A DNA stretch of 13,443 nucleotides from DAIUCA01 sp964613675. Lineage in GTDB: Bacteria; Pseudomonadota; Gammaproteobacteria; Competibacterales; Competibacteraceae. A program made the translations under genes and the position numbers. Below the pieces are notes generated by a model. It was not told the origin of the DNA. It worked only from the letters and a program-made list of their open reading frames with translations, and ran no database searches. The stretch is taken from contig CAZTIH010000070.1 in NCBI GenBank assembly GCA_964613675.1, positions 1-13,443 on the forward strand, given 5' to 3'. Within the stretch, counting starts at the first letter, position 1. Every line of letters begins with the position of its first letter. This document shows positions 5,645-12,642 of the stretch, piece by piece.

Positions 5645-7660
5645 ATGAGTTTTCAACTCCACGCCGATTACGCCCCCGCCGGCGATCAACCCGAAGCGAT
5701 CAGAACGCTCGTCGAAGGCCTTCAAGCGGGGTTGTCATTTCAGACCTTATTAGGGGTGACTGGGAGCGGCAAAACCTTCACCGTGGCGAAGGTCATCGAA
5801 GCAGTACAGCGGCCGGCCCTCATTTTTGCGCCCAATAAAACCCTTGCGGCACAGCTTTACAGCGAAATGAAGGCTTTTTTTCCAAAGAACGCAGTGGAGT
5901 ATTTCGTCTCGTACTACGACTTTTACCAACCCGAAGCCTATGTGCCGTCTAAAGATGCCTACATCGAGAAGTCAGCAGCGATTAACGAACACATCGAACA
6001 GATGCGTTTATCGGCAACGAAAGCCACTTTGGAGCGGAAAGATACGATTATTGTCGCTTCGGTGTCGGCGATTTACGGGCTAGGCGATCCGCAGATGTAC
6101 ATGTCCATGCTGTTGCATCTGCAACGGGGCGAACGGATTGCACAACGCCAGATTTTGGCCCGCCTCGCCGATATGCAGTACACACGCAATGAGATCGACC
6201 TAACTCGGGGGCAATTTCGGGTACGCGGGGACACCATTGACATTTTTCCCGCTGAAGCCGATAGCGAAGCCGTCCGCATTACGCTGTTTGACGATGAAAT
6301 TGAGTCGTTGAGCTATTTCGATCCGTTGACGGGGAAGGTCAATGCGCAAGTACCGCGGCTCACCCTGTATCCGAAAACCCACTATGTGACGCCGCGAGAA
6401 ATTCTATTGCAGTCGATTAAGAAGATCGAAGCCGAACTGGCCGAGCGGCTGGGGCAATTTCGGTCGCTTAACAAACTCATCGAGGAACAGCGGATTGGGG
6501 AACGAACGCGCTACGACTTGGAGATGTTGCAGGAGATGGGGTATTGCAATGGCATTGAGAATTACTCTCGACATTTATCGGGGCGCCAACCCGGAGAACC
6601 GCCACCCACCCTCCTGGACTATCTTCCTCCGAACGCCTTGATTTTCATCGACGAGTCCCACGTGACGATTCCCCAACTAGGGGGGATGTATCGCGGGGAT
6701 CGGTCGCGCAAACAAACGCTGGTGGATTATGGATTTCGGTTGCCGTCGGCATTGGATAATCGGCCGCTTACGTTTGAAGAATTGGAACATCGTTGGGGAC
6801 AGACGATTTTTGTGTCGGCAACGCCCAGTCCCTATGAATTAGAGAAGTCGAGCCAGATTGCAGAACAGTTGGTTCGTCCCACGGGGCTGGTGGATCCGGC
6901 CATTGAAGTCAAACCGGCATCAACTCAAGTCGATGATTTACTTTCAGAAATTCATCTGCGCGTGGCGGTGGACGAACGGGTTTTAGTCACCACTCTGACC
7001 AAACGCCTCGCCGAAGATCTCACGCATTATCTGGAAGAACACGACGTGCGCGTACGTTATCTCCATTCAGACATCGACACCGTTGAGCGAGTGGAGATTA
7101 TCCGCGACTTGCGATTGGGCCAATTCGACGTTTTGGTGGGGATTAATTTATTGCGAGAAGGGTTAGATATGCCGGAAGTGTCCCTCGTGGCGATTCTGGA
7201 CGCCGATAAAGAGGGGTTTTTACGGTCTGAACGCAGTCTGATCCAGACCATTGGACGCGCCGCCCGTCATGTGAACGGCAAAGCGATTTTGTATGCCGAT
7301 ACGGTCACGCATTCGATGCGAAGGGCGATTGATGAAACCCAAAGACGTCGCCATAAACAATTACAGTTCAATCGGTTACACGGCATTACCCCCCAATCTG
7401 TCCGCAAGCCGATTCCCGATCTCATCGACGTAGGTCGCAGTTCGGAAGCATCGACCCCGCGTAAAAAAGCGGTCAAAGGCGTGGACACGACCCCGAGTTA
7501 TGCCGCATTGACACCGGCCCTCTTCGCCAAACAGCTCAAGCAGTTGGAACAAAAGATGTTTCGCCATGCCCAGCAACTGGAGTTTGAGGCGGCGGCCCAG
7601 ATTCGCGATCAAATTAAGGGGTTACAGCAGAAAGCACTGGAATTTGGGTGGCCGACATAG
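5645..7660 (+). CDS. uvrB: UvrABC system protein B (excinuclease subunit B)
   Basis: The damage-verifying helicase-like subunit of nucleotide excision repair. It is loaded by UvrA, separates the strands at the lesion and recruits UvrC. The length of 671 residues is normal. Domains are the Walker A GVTGSGKT (37-44), the family-specific beta-hairpin region YYDFYQPEAYVPSKDAYIEK (90-109) that inserts between the strands, Walker B-like IFIDESH (333-339), SATPSPYE (391-398), the C-terminal helicase half ending in the QTIGRAARH motif VI, and the UVR domain near the end (LEQKMFRHAQQLEFEAAAQ) that binds UvrC. GAGGA lies eight bases before the ATG. It is divergent from the aminotransferase and convergent with coaBC. 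The stop is followed after one base by a MITE-like element whose hairpins may serve as terminator. No LexA box was recognised upstream. Confidence 0.98.
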   Translation: MSFQLHADYAPAGDQPEAIRTLVEGLQAGLSFQTLLGVTGSGKTFTVAKVIEAVQRPALIFAPNKTLAAQLYSEMKAFFPKNAVEYFVSYYDFYQPEAYVPSKDAYIEKSAAINEHIEQMRLSATKATLERKDTIIVASVSAIYGLGDPQMYMSMLLHLQRGERIAQRQILARLADMQYTRNEIDLTRGQFRVRGDTIDIFPAEADSEAVRITLFDDEIESLSYFDPLTGKVNAQVPRLTLYPKTHYVTPREILLQSIKKIEAELAERLGQFRSLNKLIEEQRIGERTRYDLEMLQEMGYCNGIENYSRHLSGRQPGEPPPTLLDYLPPNALIFIDESHVTIPQLGGMYRGDRSRKQTLVDYGFRLPSALDNRPLTFEELEHRWGQTIFVSATPSPYELEKSSQIAEQLVRPTGLVDPAIEVKPASTQVDDLLSEIHLRVAVDERVLVTTLTKRLAEDLTHYLEEHDVRVRYLHSDIDTVERVEIIRDLRLGQFDVLVGINLLREGLDMPEVSLVAILDADKEGFLRSERSLIQTIGRAARHVNGKAILYADTVTHSMRRAIDETQRRRHKQLQFNRLHGITPQSVRKPIPDLIDVGRSSEASTPRKKAVKGVDTTPSYAALTPALFAKQLKQLEQKMFRHAQQLEFEAAAQIRDQIKGLQQKALEFGWPT

Positions 7661-7661
7661 T

Positions 7662-7815
7662 TGACATCCGCCCCGCCCGTCAGTCCGGGGTTTGCCGCAC
7701 ATCTGGATCAGCGGACGGGGGAAAAATGGTGCAGATAACGCTTCTCGGGTTTCGATCCGCTCTGACCTGAATGCGCGATAAGCCTTGCCCTTCATTCAGG
7801 GCGGGGCGGATGTCA
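7662..7815. mobile_element. MITE-like element with 17-bp perfect terminal inverted repeats
   Basis: TGACATCCGCCCCGCCC (7662-7678) is repeated exactly in inverse orientation at 7799-7815. Each end also has a GC-rich hairpin: CCCCG/CGGGG at 7671-7690, and CCTTGCCC/GGGCGGGG around 7784-7803 with two G-T pairs and loop TTCATTCA. The right half carries GACCTGAATGCGCGATAAGC, the same core as the 1521-1570 repeat and the 9376-9620 array. It looks like two IS605-type right ends facing outward. There is no open frame of note and no clear target duplication. It begins one base after the uvrB stop and may act as a bidirectional terminator between uvrB and coaBC. Confidence 0.6.
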
Positions 7816-7857
7816 GGTGAGGTATTTTGTCCTTCAGCAGATCCGATTCTCTCCATT

Positions 7858-8064
7858 GAGCCGTAGATACCGTTGCGCCATCAACGCCATCGCTAACGCA
7901 GACTCAGGCGTCGGACCCGGTCAGCCGTAGATACCGTTGCGCAATTAACGCCATCAACGCCATCGCCAACACAGACTTAGGCGTCGGACCCGGTCAGCCG
8001 TAGATACCGTTGCGCAATTAACGCCATCAACGCCATCGCCAATACAGACTTAGGCGCCGGACCC
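7858..8064. repeat. Tandem triplication of the 3' end of coaBC
   Basis: Three head-to-tail copies start at 7861, 7925 and 7998, with periods of 64 and 73 bp. The 9-bp difference is one AACGCCATC unit, present twice in the two longer copies and once in the short one. The copy at 7998-8064 is coding (the C-terminal helix of CoaBC). The middle copy is read in a shifted frame and supplies the present stop TAA at 7977-7979. The outermost copy, in the original frame, reads LAMALMAQRYLRLNGENRIC and then TGA at 7834-7836, plausibly the ancestral C-terminus. Confidence 0.9.
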
Positions 8065-9347
8065 AGCGACCATTCCTCATCCGCCGCGTAAACCTGCAAT
8101 TGGTTGTCGTTCACTTCAAACCCCCGTTGCGCCCCCACCCAGTTCGCCGCAATCAGATCAAGTTGCTTAACCCGCCGTTTTTCCTGGGCATAAACCGCCA
8201 GGTCATGGGTTTCCGCCGCAAACCCCACCGTAAACGGACGACGAGGCCATTGGGCTACCTGGGCAATGATGTCGGGATTTTTCACCAGTTGAAGCGTCAA
8301 TTCGTCCGTTGCTCCCTCGGATTTTTTGATTTTACGGGGCTGCGGTGCGACAACCCGATAGTCCGATACGGCCGCACAGCCAATAAAAATCTGACAGTGA
8401 TCTTGTTGGGCCTGTACGCATTCGTACATCTCCAGCGCAGTTTCCACCGACCACACCAAAATTCGATCGGGGGGAGACAACGCGACCGGACCACTAATCA
8501 ACGTGACCGTTGCCCCGAGCTGCTGCGCCGCTACTGCCAACGCATACCCCATTTTACCGCTACTGCGATTGCTCAAAAAACGCACCGGATCAAGGGGTTC
8601 CCGCGTGGGACCCGCCGTAATCACTACCGAAATCCCCTGCAATGGCAACGAGGTATCGGATTGAGTCTCGGTGGGAAGAGGGGGCGTGACATCTTCAGAT
8701 TCTCTGCCTACCGCTTGGGTGTCCGTCACTGTTGGGAGAGAACGTGCGCTATTTTCGGCGATACCCGTTTCCGCGCCCCCTCGCTCGGACGCCCATTTCA
8801 GTAAACGATCCCGTAACTCGGAGGGTTCCAATAGACGTCCTGCACCGATTTCCCCACACGCCTGTTCTCCGTGCGCTGGCCCCCAGATCGTCACGGCGCG
8901 TTGTTGCAAAATCGCGAGATTGTGTTGGGTCGCTGGGTGTTGCCACATCCCCCGATTCATGGCCGGCGCGAGGATGAGCGGCTTTTCGGTCGCAAGACAC
9001 AGCGTCGTCAACAAATCGTCAGCCAATCCCACCGCCAGCCGCGCCATCAAATCGGCCGTCGCCGGCGCAATTAAAATCACATCGGGCCAACGGGCAAGTT
9101 CGATGTGTCCCATCGCTGCTTCTGCCTGTTCGTCGAGGAGTTGGGTACTGACGGGCAGTCCCGATAACGCCTGAAAAGTGAGCGGCGACACAAACTGCGT
9201 CGCGGCCGCCGTCATCACGACGCGCACTTGCCAATCTCGTTCCTTAAGCCGACGAATGAGTTCCCCCATTTTATAAGCGGCAATTCCCCCGCCAATGCCG
9301 AGGAGTAACCGTTGCGGTCGCGAAATCGACGGAGAAGATGCGGTCAT
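7977..9347 (-). CDS. coaBC: Bifunctional phosphopantothenoylcysteine decarboxylase / phosphopantothenate-cysteine ligase
   Basis: This enzyme makes 4'-phosphopantetheine for coenzyme A: CoaB joins cysteine to phosphopantothenate using CTP, and CoaC decarboxylates the product with FMN. Seen in order are GIGGGIAAYK (17-26, FMN site), the catalytic His81 in MGHIELARWPD, PAMNRGMW (128-135), Cys164 in ACGEIGAGRLLEP, then the CoaB half with ITAGPTREPLDPVRF (243-257), SSGKMGYALA (262-271), AAVSDY (325-330) and KIKK (339-342, substrate lysine). The 456 residues exceed the roughly 400 usual. The extra length is a polar, Pro/Thr/Glu-rich linker at about 188-236 between the two halves. The last residues, LTGSDA, come from an out-of-frame tandem duplication of the gene's own 3' end. 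The start has only a weak GAGA upstream. Convergent with uvrB. Confidence 0.96.
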   Translation of the reverse strand: MTASSPSISRPQRLLLGIGGGIAAYKMGELIRRLKERDWQVRVVMTAAATQFVSPLTFQALSGLPVSTQLLDEQAEAAMGHIELARWPDVILIAPATADLMARLAVGLADDLLTTLCLATEKPLILAPAMNRGMWQHPATQHNLAILQQRAVTIWGPAHGEQACGEIGAGRLLEPSELRDRLLKWASERGGAETGIAENSARSLPTVTDTQAVGRESEDVTPPLPTETQSDTSLPLQGISVVITAGPTREPLDPVRFLSNRSSGKMGYALAVAAQQLGATVTLISGPVALSPPDRILVWSVETALEMYECVQAQQDHCQIFIGCAAVSDYRVVAPQPRKIKKSEGATDELTLQLVKNPDIIAQVAQWPRRPFTVGFAAETHDLAVYAQEKRRVKQLDLIAANWVGAQRGFEVNDNQLQVYAADEEWSLGPAPKSVLAMALMALIAQRYLRLTGSDA

Positions 9348-9375
9348 GAAGGGCGTCTCTGGTGAGGAATGGAAG

Positions 9376-9620
9376 GACGGAGTTTGTCGCGCATTCAGGT
9401 CAAAAGACGGAGTTTGTCGCGCATTCAGGTCAAAAGACGGGGTTTGTCGCGCATTCAGGTCAAAGGNNNNNNNNNNNNNNNNNNNNNNNNNNNNNNNNNN
9501 NNNNNNNNNNNNNNNNNNNNNNNNNNNNNNNNNNNNNNNNNNNNNNNNNNNNNNNNNNNNNNNNNNGTTTGTCGCGCATTCAGGTCAAAAGACGGGGTTT
9601 GTCGCGCATTCAGGTCAAAG
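9376..9620. repeat. 30-bp tandem repeat array, interrupted by an assembly gap
   Basis: Direct repeats with an exact 30-bp period start at 9376, 9406 and 9436. Part of one copy begins at 9567 and a full copy lies at 9591-9620. Read on the minus strand, the unit is GACCTGAATGCGCGACAAAC, then (C/T)CCGTC and TTTT. Only two positions vary: A or G after GACGG, and the last base of the unit. There are no spacers, so it is not a CRISPR array. The 20-base core matches the IS605-like repeats at 1521-1570 and 7662-7815, with the 3' arm of their hairpin missing. The array fills most of the 308 bases between coaBC and the SnoaL-like gene, where no other gene is seen. The true copy number is unknown. Confidence 0.92.
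9467..9566. other. Assembly gap, 100 N, inside the tandem array
   Basis: Exactly 100 N with repeat copies on both sides. A round number is the usual placeholder for unknown length, so the gap probably marks collapse of the array by the assembler. Confidence 0.95.
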
Positions 9621-9655
9621 GAAATCGAAGTCGCGTCATCGGCATGTCGATTGGC

Positions 9656-10042
9656 TTAACAACGATCTACAATTTTACAGATACGCCCTTCCCGAAACGA
9701 GAAGGTCGAGCTTCCCTGCACTTCGATCACGGTTCCCGCAGTCGGTCCCTCCGGCACATCGACGGCGAGTTGACCCCGATACGCAATTTGGGCAACGGCG
9801 GTTTGCGCATCGGGGATTTGTAGGGCGGTCACTCGCTGCTCGCGTGTAGAAAACAACGATTTAGACTGTTCCGCGAGCTTGCGTAGAGCATCGAGACCCT
9901 CGGTTGCCGTTGTTAAGGTCTCGCCGGTGTAATGCTCGAAACGCACATCAGTCGTCAACACCGACAGCATGGCGTCCACATCAAAGCGATTGTAAGCGGC
10001 TAAGTACTGGTCGATTAATGCGCTTGGATCGAAGGCCGTCAT
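9656..10042 (-). CDS. SnoaL-like / NTF2-fold small protein
   Basis: A 128-residue soluble protein with the shape of the SnoaL-like cone-shaped NTF2 fold. The N-terminal helix contains YLAAYNRFDVDAMLSVLTTD, the typical start of these proteins, followed by VRFEH and a helix of LDALRKLAEQ. C-terminal beta strands include VAQIAYRG, VIEVQGSSTFSFREGRICKI and the final DRC. Such proteins are either small enzymes (isomerases, cyclases, hydrolases) or non-catalytic ligand binders; nothing here tells which. The ATG has AAGGA seven bases upstream. It lies 20 bases after cysQ in the same direction, so the two are probably one transcript, though no functional link is evident. The 30-bp array follows its stop codon. 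Confidence 0.75.
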   Translation of the reverse strand: MTAFDPSALIDQYLAAYNRFDVDAMLSVLTTDVRFEHYTGETLTTATEGLDALRKLAEQSKSLFSTREQRVTALQIPDAQTAVAQIAYRGQLAVDVPEGPTAGTVIEVQGSSTFSFREGRICKIVDRC

Positions 10043-10062
10043 GGGATTTTCCTTGGGGAGGT

Positions 10063-10857
10063 TTAGGAAACGGAGGATAAGAGACTAAGGTCACCTAGTG
10101 CGATGAAAAATGGGTTACGCAAATCCGTACCGGGATCATAACGCAACCGTTGACCGTTCAAATCCACCACGGCCCCCCCCGCCGCCTCCACTACGCATTG
10201 CGCTGCGGCAGTATCCCAAAAACAGGTCGTGCCTAAACGCGGATAGAGATCGGCGCTCCCCTCAGCGACGGCGCAAAATTTGAGCGAACTCCCCGCGTTT
10301 GTGAGTTGGTACGGGCCCCATTTCGCCAAATACGCCCCCATATCCTGGCTCGCATGAGAGCGGCTCCCCATAACGCGCAAGGGCCGCAGTGCGGGAACGG
10401 TGACCTGGAGTTTGAGCGGCTCATCGCTATTGTCCTGTCGCCACGCCCCCTGCGTCACGCTGCCCCAGTAACGGCGATCGCGTGCGGGTAAATGCACTAC
10501 CCCCAGAACGGGAAACCCGTTGTCAATCAACGCGATGTTAACCGTAAATTCGCCATTTTTCTGGACAAATTCTTTTGTACCGTCCAGGGGATCGACCAGC
10601 CAGTAACGCGACCACTGACGGCGTTGAGCCACATCGGCGTGTTCCGAGTTTTCCTCAGAAAGCACGGGAAGGTCGGGGGTGAGGCTGTACAGCCCTTGAG
10701 TAATGATCTCATGGGCACGGCGATCGGCTTCGGTAATGGGACTCGAATCGTCTTTGTAATCCACCACGTAACCGCCGTCGTACACCGTCATGATGCGGAG
10801 GGCAGCCTCGTGGGCGAGGGCGTTGAGGGGCAAAAGCAGTTCATTGAAATTGGTCAT
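10063..10857 (-). CDS. cysQ: 3'(2'),5'-bisphosphate nucleotidase CysQ
   Basis: A magnesium-dependent phosphatase of the inositol monophosphatase superfamily that removes the 3' phosphate from PAP, the by-product of sulfate activation and phosphopantetheine transfer. The 264 residues carry the family signatures: KDDSSPITEADRRAHE (35-50), LSEEN (66-70, metal-binding Glu), WLVDPLDGTKEF (86-97, metal-binding Asp residues), NGEFTVNIALI (101-111), and the C-terminal WDTAAAQCVVEAAGG (214-228). The KEF and NGEFTVNIALI variants fit CysQ rather than SuhB. The start has little Shine-Dalgarno signal. It lies downstream of rplS, separated by a strong hairpin (10875-10909), and upstream of the SnoaL-like gene. 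Usually cytoplasmic or membrane-associated. Confidence 0.93.
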   Translation of the reverse strand: MTNFNELLLPLNALAHEAALRIMTVYDGGYVVDYKDDSSPITEADRRAHEIITQGLYSLTPDLPVLSEENSEHADVAQRRQWSRYWLVDPLDGTKEFVQKNGEFTVNIALIDNGFPVLGVVHLPARDRRYWGSVTQGAWRQDNSDEPLKLQVTVPALRPLRVMGSRSHASQDMGAYLAKWGPYQLTNAGSSLKFCAVAEGSADLYPRLGTTCFWDTAAAQCVVEAAGGAVVDLNGQRLRYDPGTDLRNPFFIALGDLSLLSSVS

Positions 10858-10874
10858 GGTCTTATCGAAATGAT

Positions 10875-10909
10875 TTGACGCCGTTGTTAACCCAAACCAA
10901 CGGCGTCAA
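10875..10909 (-). terminator. Strong hairpin between rplS and cysQ, probable (attenuating) terminator
   Basis: A perfect 12-bp stem, TTGACGCCGTTG (10875-10886) with CAACGGCGTCAA (10898-10909), and an 11-base loop. It follows the rplS stop by 14 bases. The T tract behind it on the minus strand is weak (ATCATTTCG), so termination may be partial and some transcription may continue into cysQ. Confidence 0.6.
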
Positions 10910-10923
10910 CAGGTGGCACACAG

Positions 10924-11265
10924 TTAGAGTTTTTCGCGAATACGGGCCGCTTTGCCTTCCAAATCGCGGAGATAGTAGAGCTTGGCACGCCGCACTGCCC
11001 CACGACGTTTCACCGTGATGCCCGCAACGTTGGGACTGTAGGTGGGGAACACGCGCTCCACCCCTTCACCGTGGGAAATTTTCCGCACCGTAAACGAGGA
11101 GTTGTAACCGCGATTCCGTTTGGCAATGACCACCCCTTCGTAGGCCTGTAACCGTTCCCGATTCCCCTCCTTGACGCGCACTTGCACAATCACGGTATCG
11201 CCGGGATTAAAAGGGGGGATTTCTTTCGTCATCAGCTCTTGTTCGAGCTTCTCAATGATGTTCAT
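10924..11265 (-). CDS. rplS: 50S ribosomal protein L19
   Basis: L19 of the large ribosomal subunit, located at the interface with the 30S subunit. The 113 residues are close to the usual 115. Family signatures are IPPFNPGDTVIVQVRVKEG (16-34), RLQAYEGVVIAKRNRG (39-54), SSFTVRKISHGEGVERVFP (56-74), SPNVAGITVKRRGAVRRAK (77-95) and the end YYLRDLEGKAARIREKL. AGGAGG lies nine bases before the ATG. It is the last gene of the rpsP-rimM-trmD-rplS operon, 39 bases after trmD, with its own strong ribosome site as expected for a protein made in higher amounts than TrmD. The hairpin at 10875-10909 follows. Confidence 0.98.
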   Translation of the reverse strand: MNIIEKLEQELMTKEIPPFNPGDTVIVQVRVKEGNRERLQAYEGVVIAKRNRGYNSSFTVRKISHGEGVERVFPTYSPNVAGITVKRRGAVRRAKLYYLRDLEGKAARIREKL

Positions 11266-11304
11266 GGCATTTAACCTCCTGATTGAATTGAAAAAAGTAG
11301 AAAA

Positions 11305-12048
11305 TTAAGACGGTTCGCAATGACGGCGAACATAGTCGAGGAACAAGCGTCGTTGTTGGGGCGTTAGCGAGAGCTGGTTAAACAAATCCGGTCGTTTCCG
11401 CCAAGTGCAGACGAGGGCCTGTTGTTCGCGCCAACGCGCAATTGCGGCATGGTTACCGGTCAGCAGTACCTCGGGCACTCGCAATCCATCAACCTGCACG
11501 GGACGAGTGTAGTGGGGATGGTCAAGCAGTTTTCCCTGGCCTCCGAAAGAATCCTGTAATGCCGACCGTTCGTCCCCCAGCACGCCGGGGATGAGCCGCG
11601 CCAGGACATCCACAATCATCATGGCCGCTAACTCGCCGCCGCTTAATACAAAATCGCCAATCGACCATTCATCGTCGAGGTCTTGTTGTAAGAGCCGTTC
11701 GTCAATGCCCTCGTAACGGCCTGCTAGTAAAATCAAGGGCTTACCGACGAAATTCTGTAAAAATCGCTGATTGACCCGCTGACCTTGAGGACTCAAAAAA
11801 ATCGCGGGGCCACCGGTGGTTTGTTTAGCGTGTTGAAGGGCCTGTCGTAACGGCGGAACGGTCATCACCATGCCCGGCCCCCCCCCAAAGGGACGATCGT
11901 CCACGGTGCGATGGCGATCTTGCGTGAAATCGCGGGGGTTGATGAGATCGAGGATGAGTTGACCGCGTCGAATGGCCCGTCCCACCACCCCTTCCTGGGT
12001 TAAGGCCGTGAACATGTTGGGAAAAATACTGATGACGGCAATGCGCAT
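11305..12048 (-). CDS. trmD: tRNA (guanine-N1)-methyltransferase TrmD
   Basis: Methylates G37 next to the anticodon in tRNAs reading CNN codons, using S-adenosylmethionine, which prevents +1 frameshifting. From the ATG at 12048 it has 247 residues starting RIAVISIFPNMF after the Met, the family N-terminus. The frame is open to 12069 but that extension overlaps rimM. In 247-residue numbering the motifs are DDRPFGGGPGMV (50-61), LSPQGQ (85-90), AGRYEGIDER (109-118), EWSIGDFVLSGGE (127-139, the deep trefoil-knot SAM site) and HPHYTRP (177-183). The ATG comes two bases after the rimM stop, so translation is probably coupled. The FGGGPG glycines are encoded by a run of nine G. Confidence 0.98.
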   Translation of the reverse strand: MRIAVISIFPNMFTALTQEGVVGRAIRRGQLILDLINPRDFTQDRHRTVDDRPFGGGPGMVMTVPPLRQALQHAKQTTGGPAIFLSPQGQRVNQRFLQNFVGKPLILLAGRYEGIDERLLQQDLDDEWSIGDFVLSGGELAAMMIVDVLARLIPGVLGDERSALQDSFGGQGKLLDHPHYTRPVQVDGLRVPEVLLTGNHAAIARWREQQALVCTWRKRPDLFNQLSLTPQQRRLFLDYVRRHCEPS

Positions 12049-12050
12049 GG

Positions 12051-12614
12051 TTAAAAATCCGCGTCCCAATCGACGAGAATGCGCCCTTCAACCAGATCGA
12101 CTTGTTGTACAAACTGCCCTTGCACAAAGGGGATCAGTCGTTCCCGCTCGCCCTTCACCACTAAAACGGCATTTGCCCCCGTGTGAAATAGGTGGGATAC
12201 CTGCCCAAATACGATGTTTTCCGTGTTAATCACCGTAAGCCCTTCCAAATCCGCCCAGTAAAACTCGCCCGCCGGTAGGGGGGGCAATTGTTGACGTGCA
12301 ATGCCCAGTTCGGCCCCGATGAGGGCAGCGGCCTGGTCGCGATCCTCGAAGTCGTGAAACTTGAGAATCACGCCCTTTCCCTGCGCCCGCCCAGATTCGA
12401 TGCGCCAAGGTTGCCAGTCGGGCGTGAGCGTGGAGATCCGTTCCTCGGCGACGGGGGCGAACACTGTCCCCGATTCGGGCCGCAACTTCCGCAAAAACAA
12501 GGGTTTGTAGTCCAAAATTGCCGTACGCGGTTCGGTGTACGAGAACACCTTGACCCACCCCAGGACGCCGTAAAGTCCTGTGATGCGTCCGAGTACAATC
12601 CAGGGGTTCGCCAT
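12051..12614 (-). CDS. rimM: 16S rRNA processing / 30S maturation protein RimM
   Basis: Assembly factor that binds S19 and the 30S head during maturation. Its 187 residues are somewhat longer than typical (about 180). The N-terminal beta-barrel domain has VLGRITGLYGVLGWVKVFSYT (residues 7-27), the family signature of a Gly-rich first strand. The C-terminal PRC-barrel domain contains FYWADLEGLTV, GANAVLVV, RLIPFVQ and the closing ILVDWDADF, in which the VDWD near the end is characteristic. The ATG at 12614 shows little Shine-Dalgarno sequence, and it lies 28 bases after rpsP, so expression probably depends on the upstream gene. The stop is followed at once by trmD. Confidence 0.97.
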   Translation of the reverse strand: MANPWIVLGRITGLYGVLGWVKVFSYTEPRTAILDYKPLFLRKLRPESGTVFAPVAEERISTLTPDWQPWRIESGRAQGKGVILKFHDFEDRDQAAALIGAELGIARQQLPPLPAGEFYWADLEGLTVINTENIVFGQVSHLFHTGANAVLVVKGERERLIPFVQGQFVQQVDLVEGRILVDWDADF

Positions 12615-12642
12615 GAGCGCAACGCAGTCGGGTCAATGGGGG

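Noticed and set aside
8100..8804. Long plus-strand frame opposite coaBC
   Set aside because: Antisense to the CoaB half and linker; arginine/histidine-rich composition typical of shadow frames.
9376..9620. Direct-repeat array that could be taken for a CRISPR
   Set aside because: The 30-bp units follow each other without any spacer and no cas gene is nearby; it is a plain tandem repeat.
9295..9849. Plus-strand open frames running through the repeat array and the N gap
   Set aside because: They exist only because a 30-bp period keeps every frame open. They cross 100 unknown bases, overlap coaBC and the SnoaL-like gene, and have no recognisable protein character.
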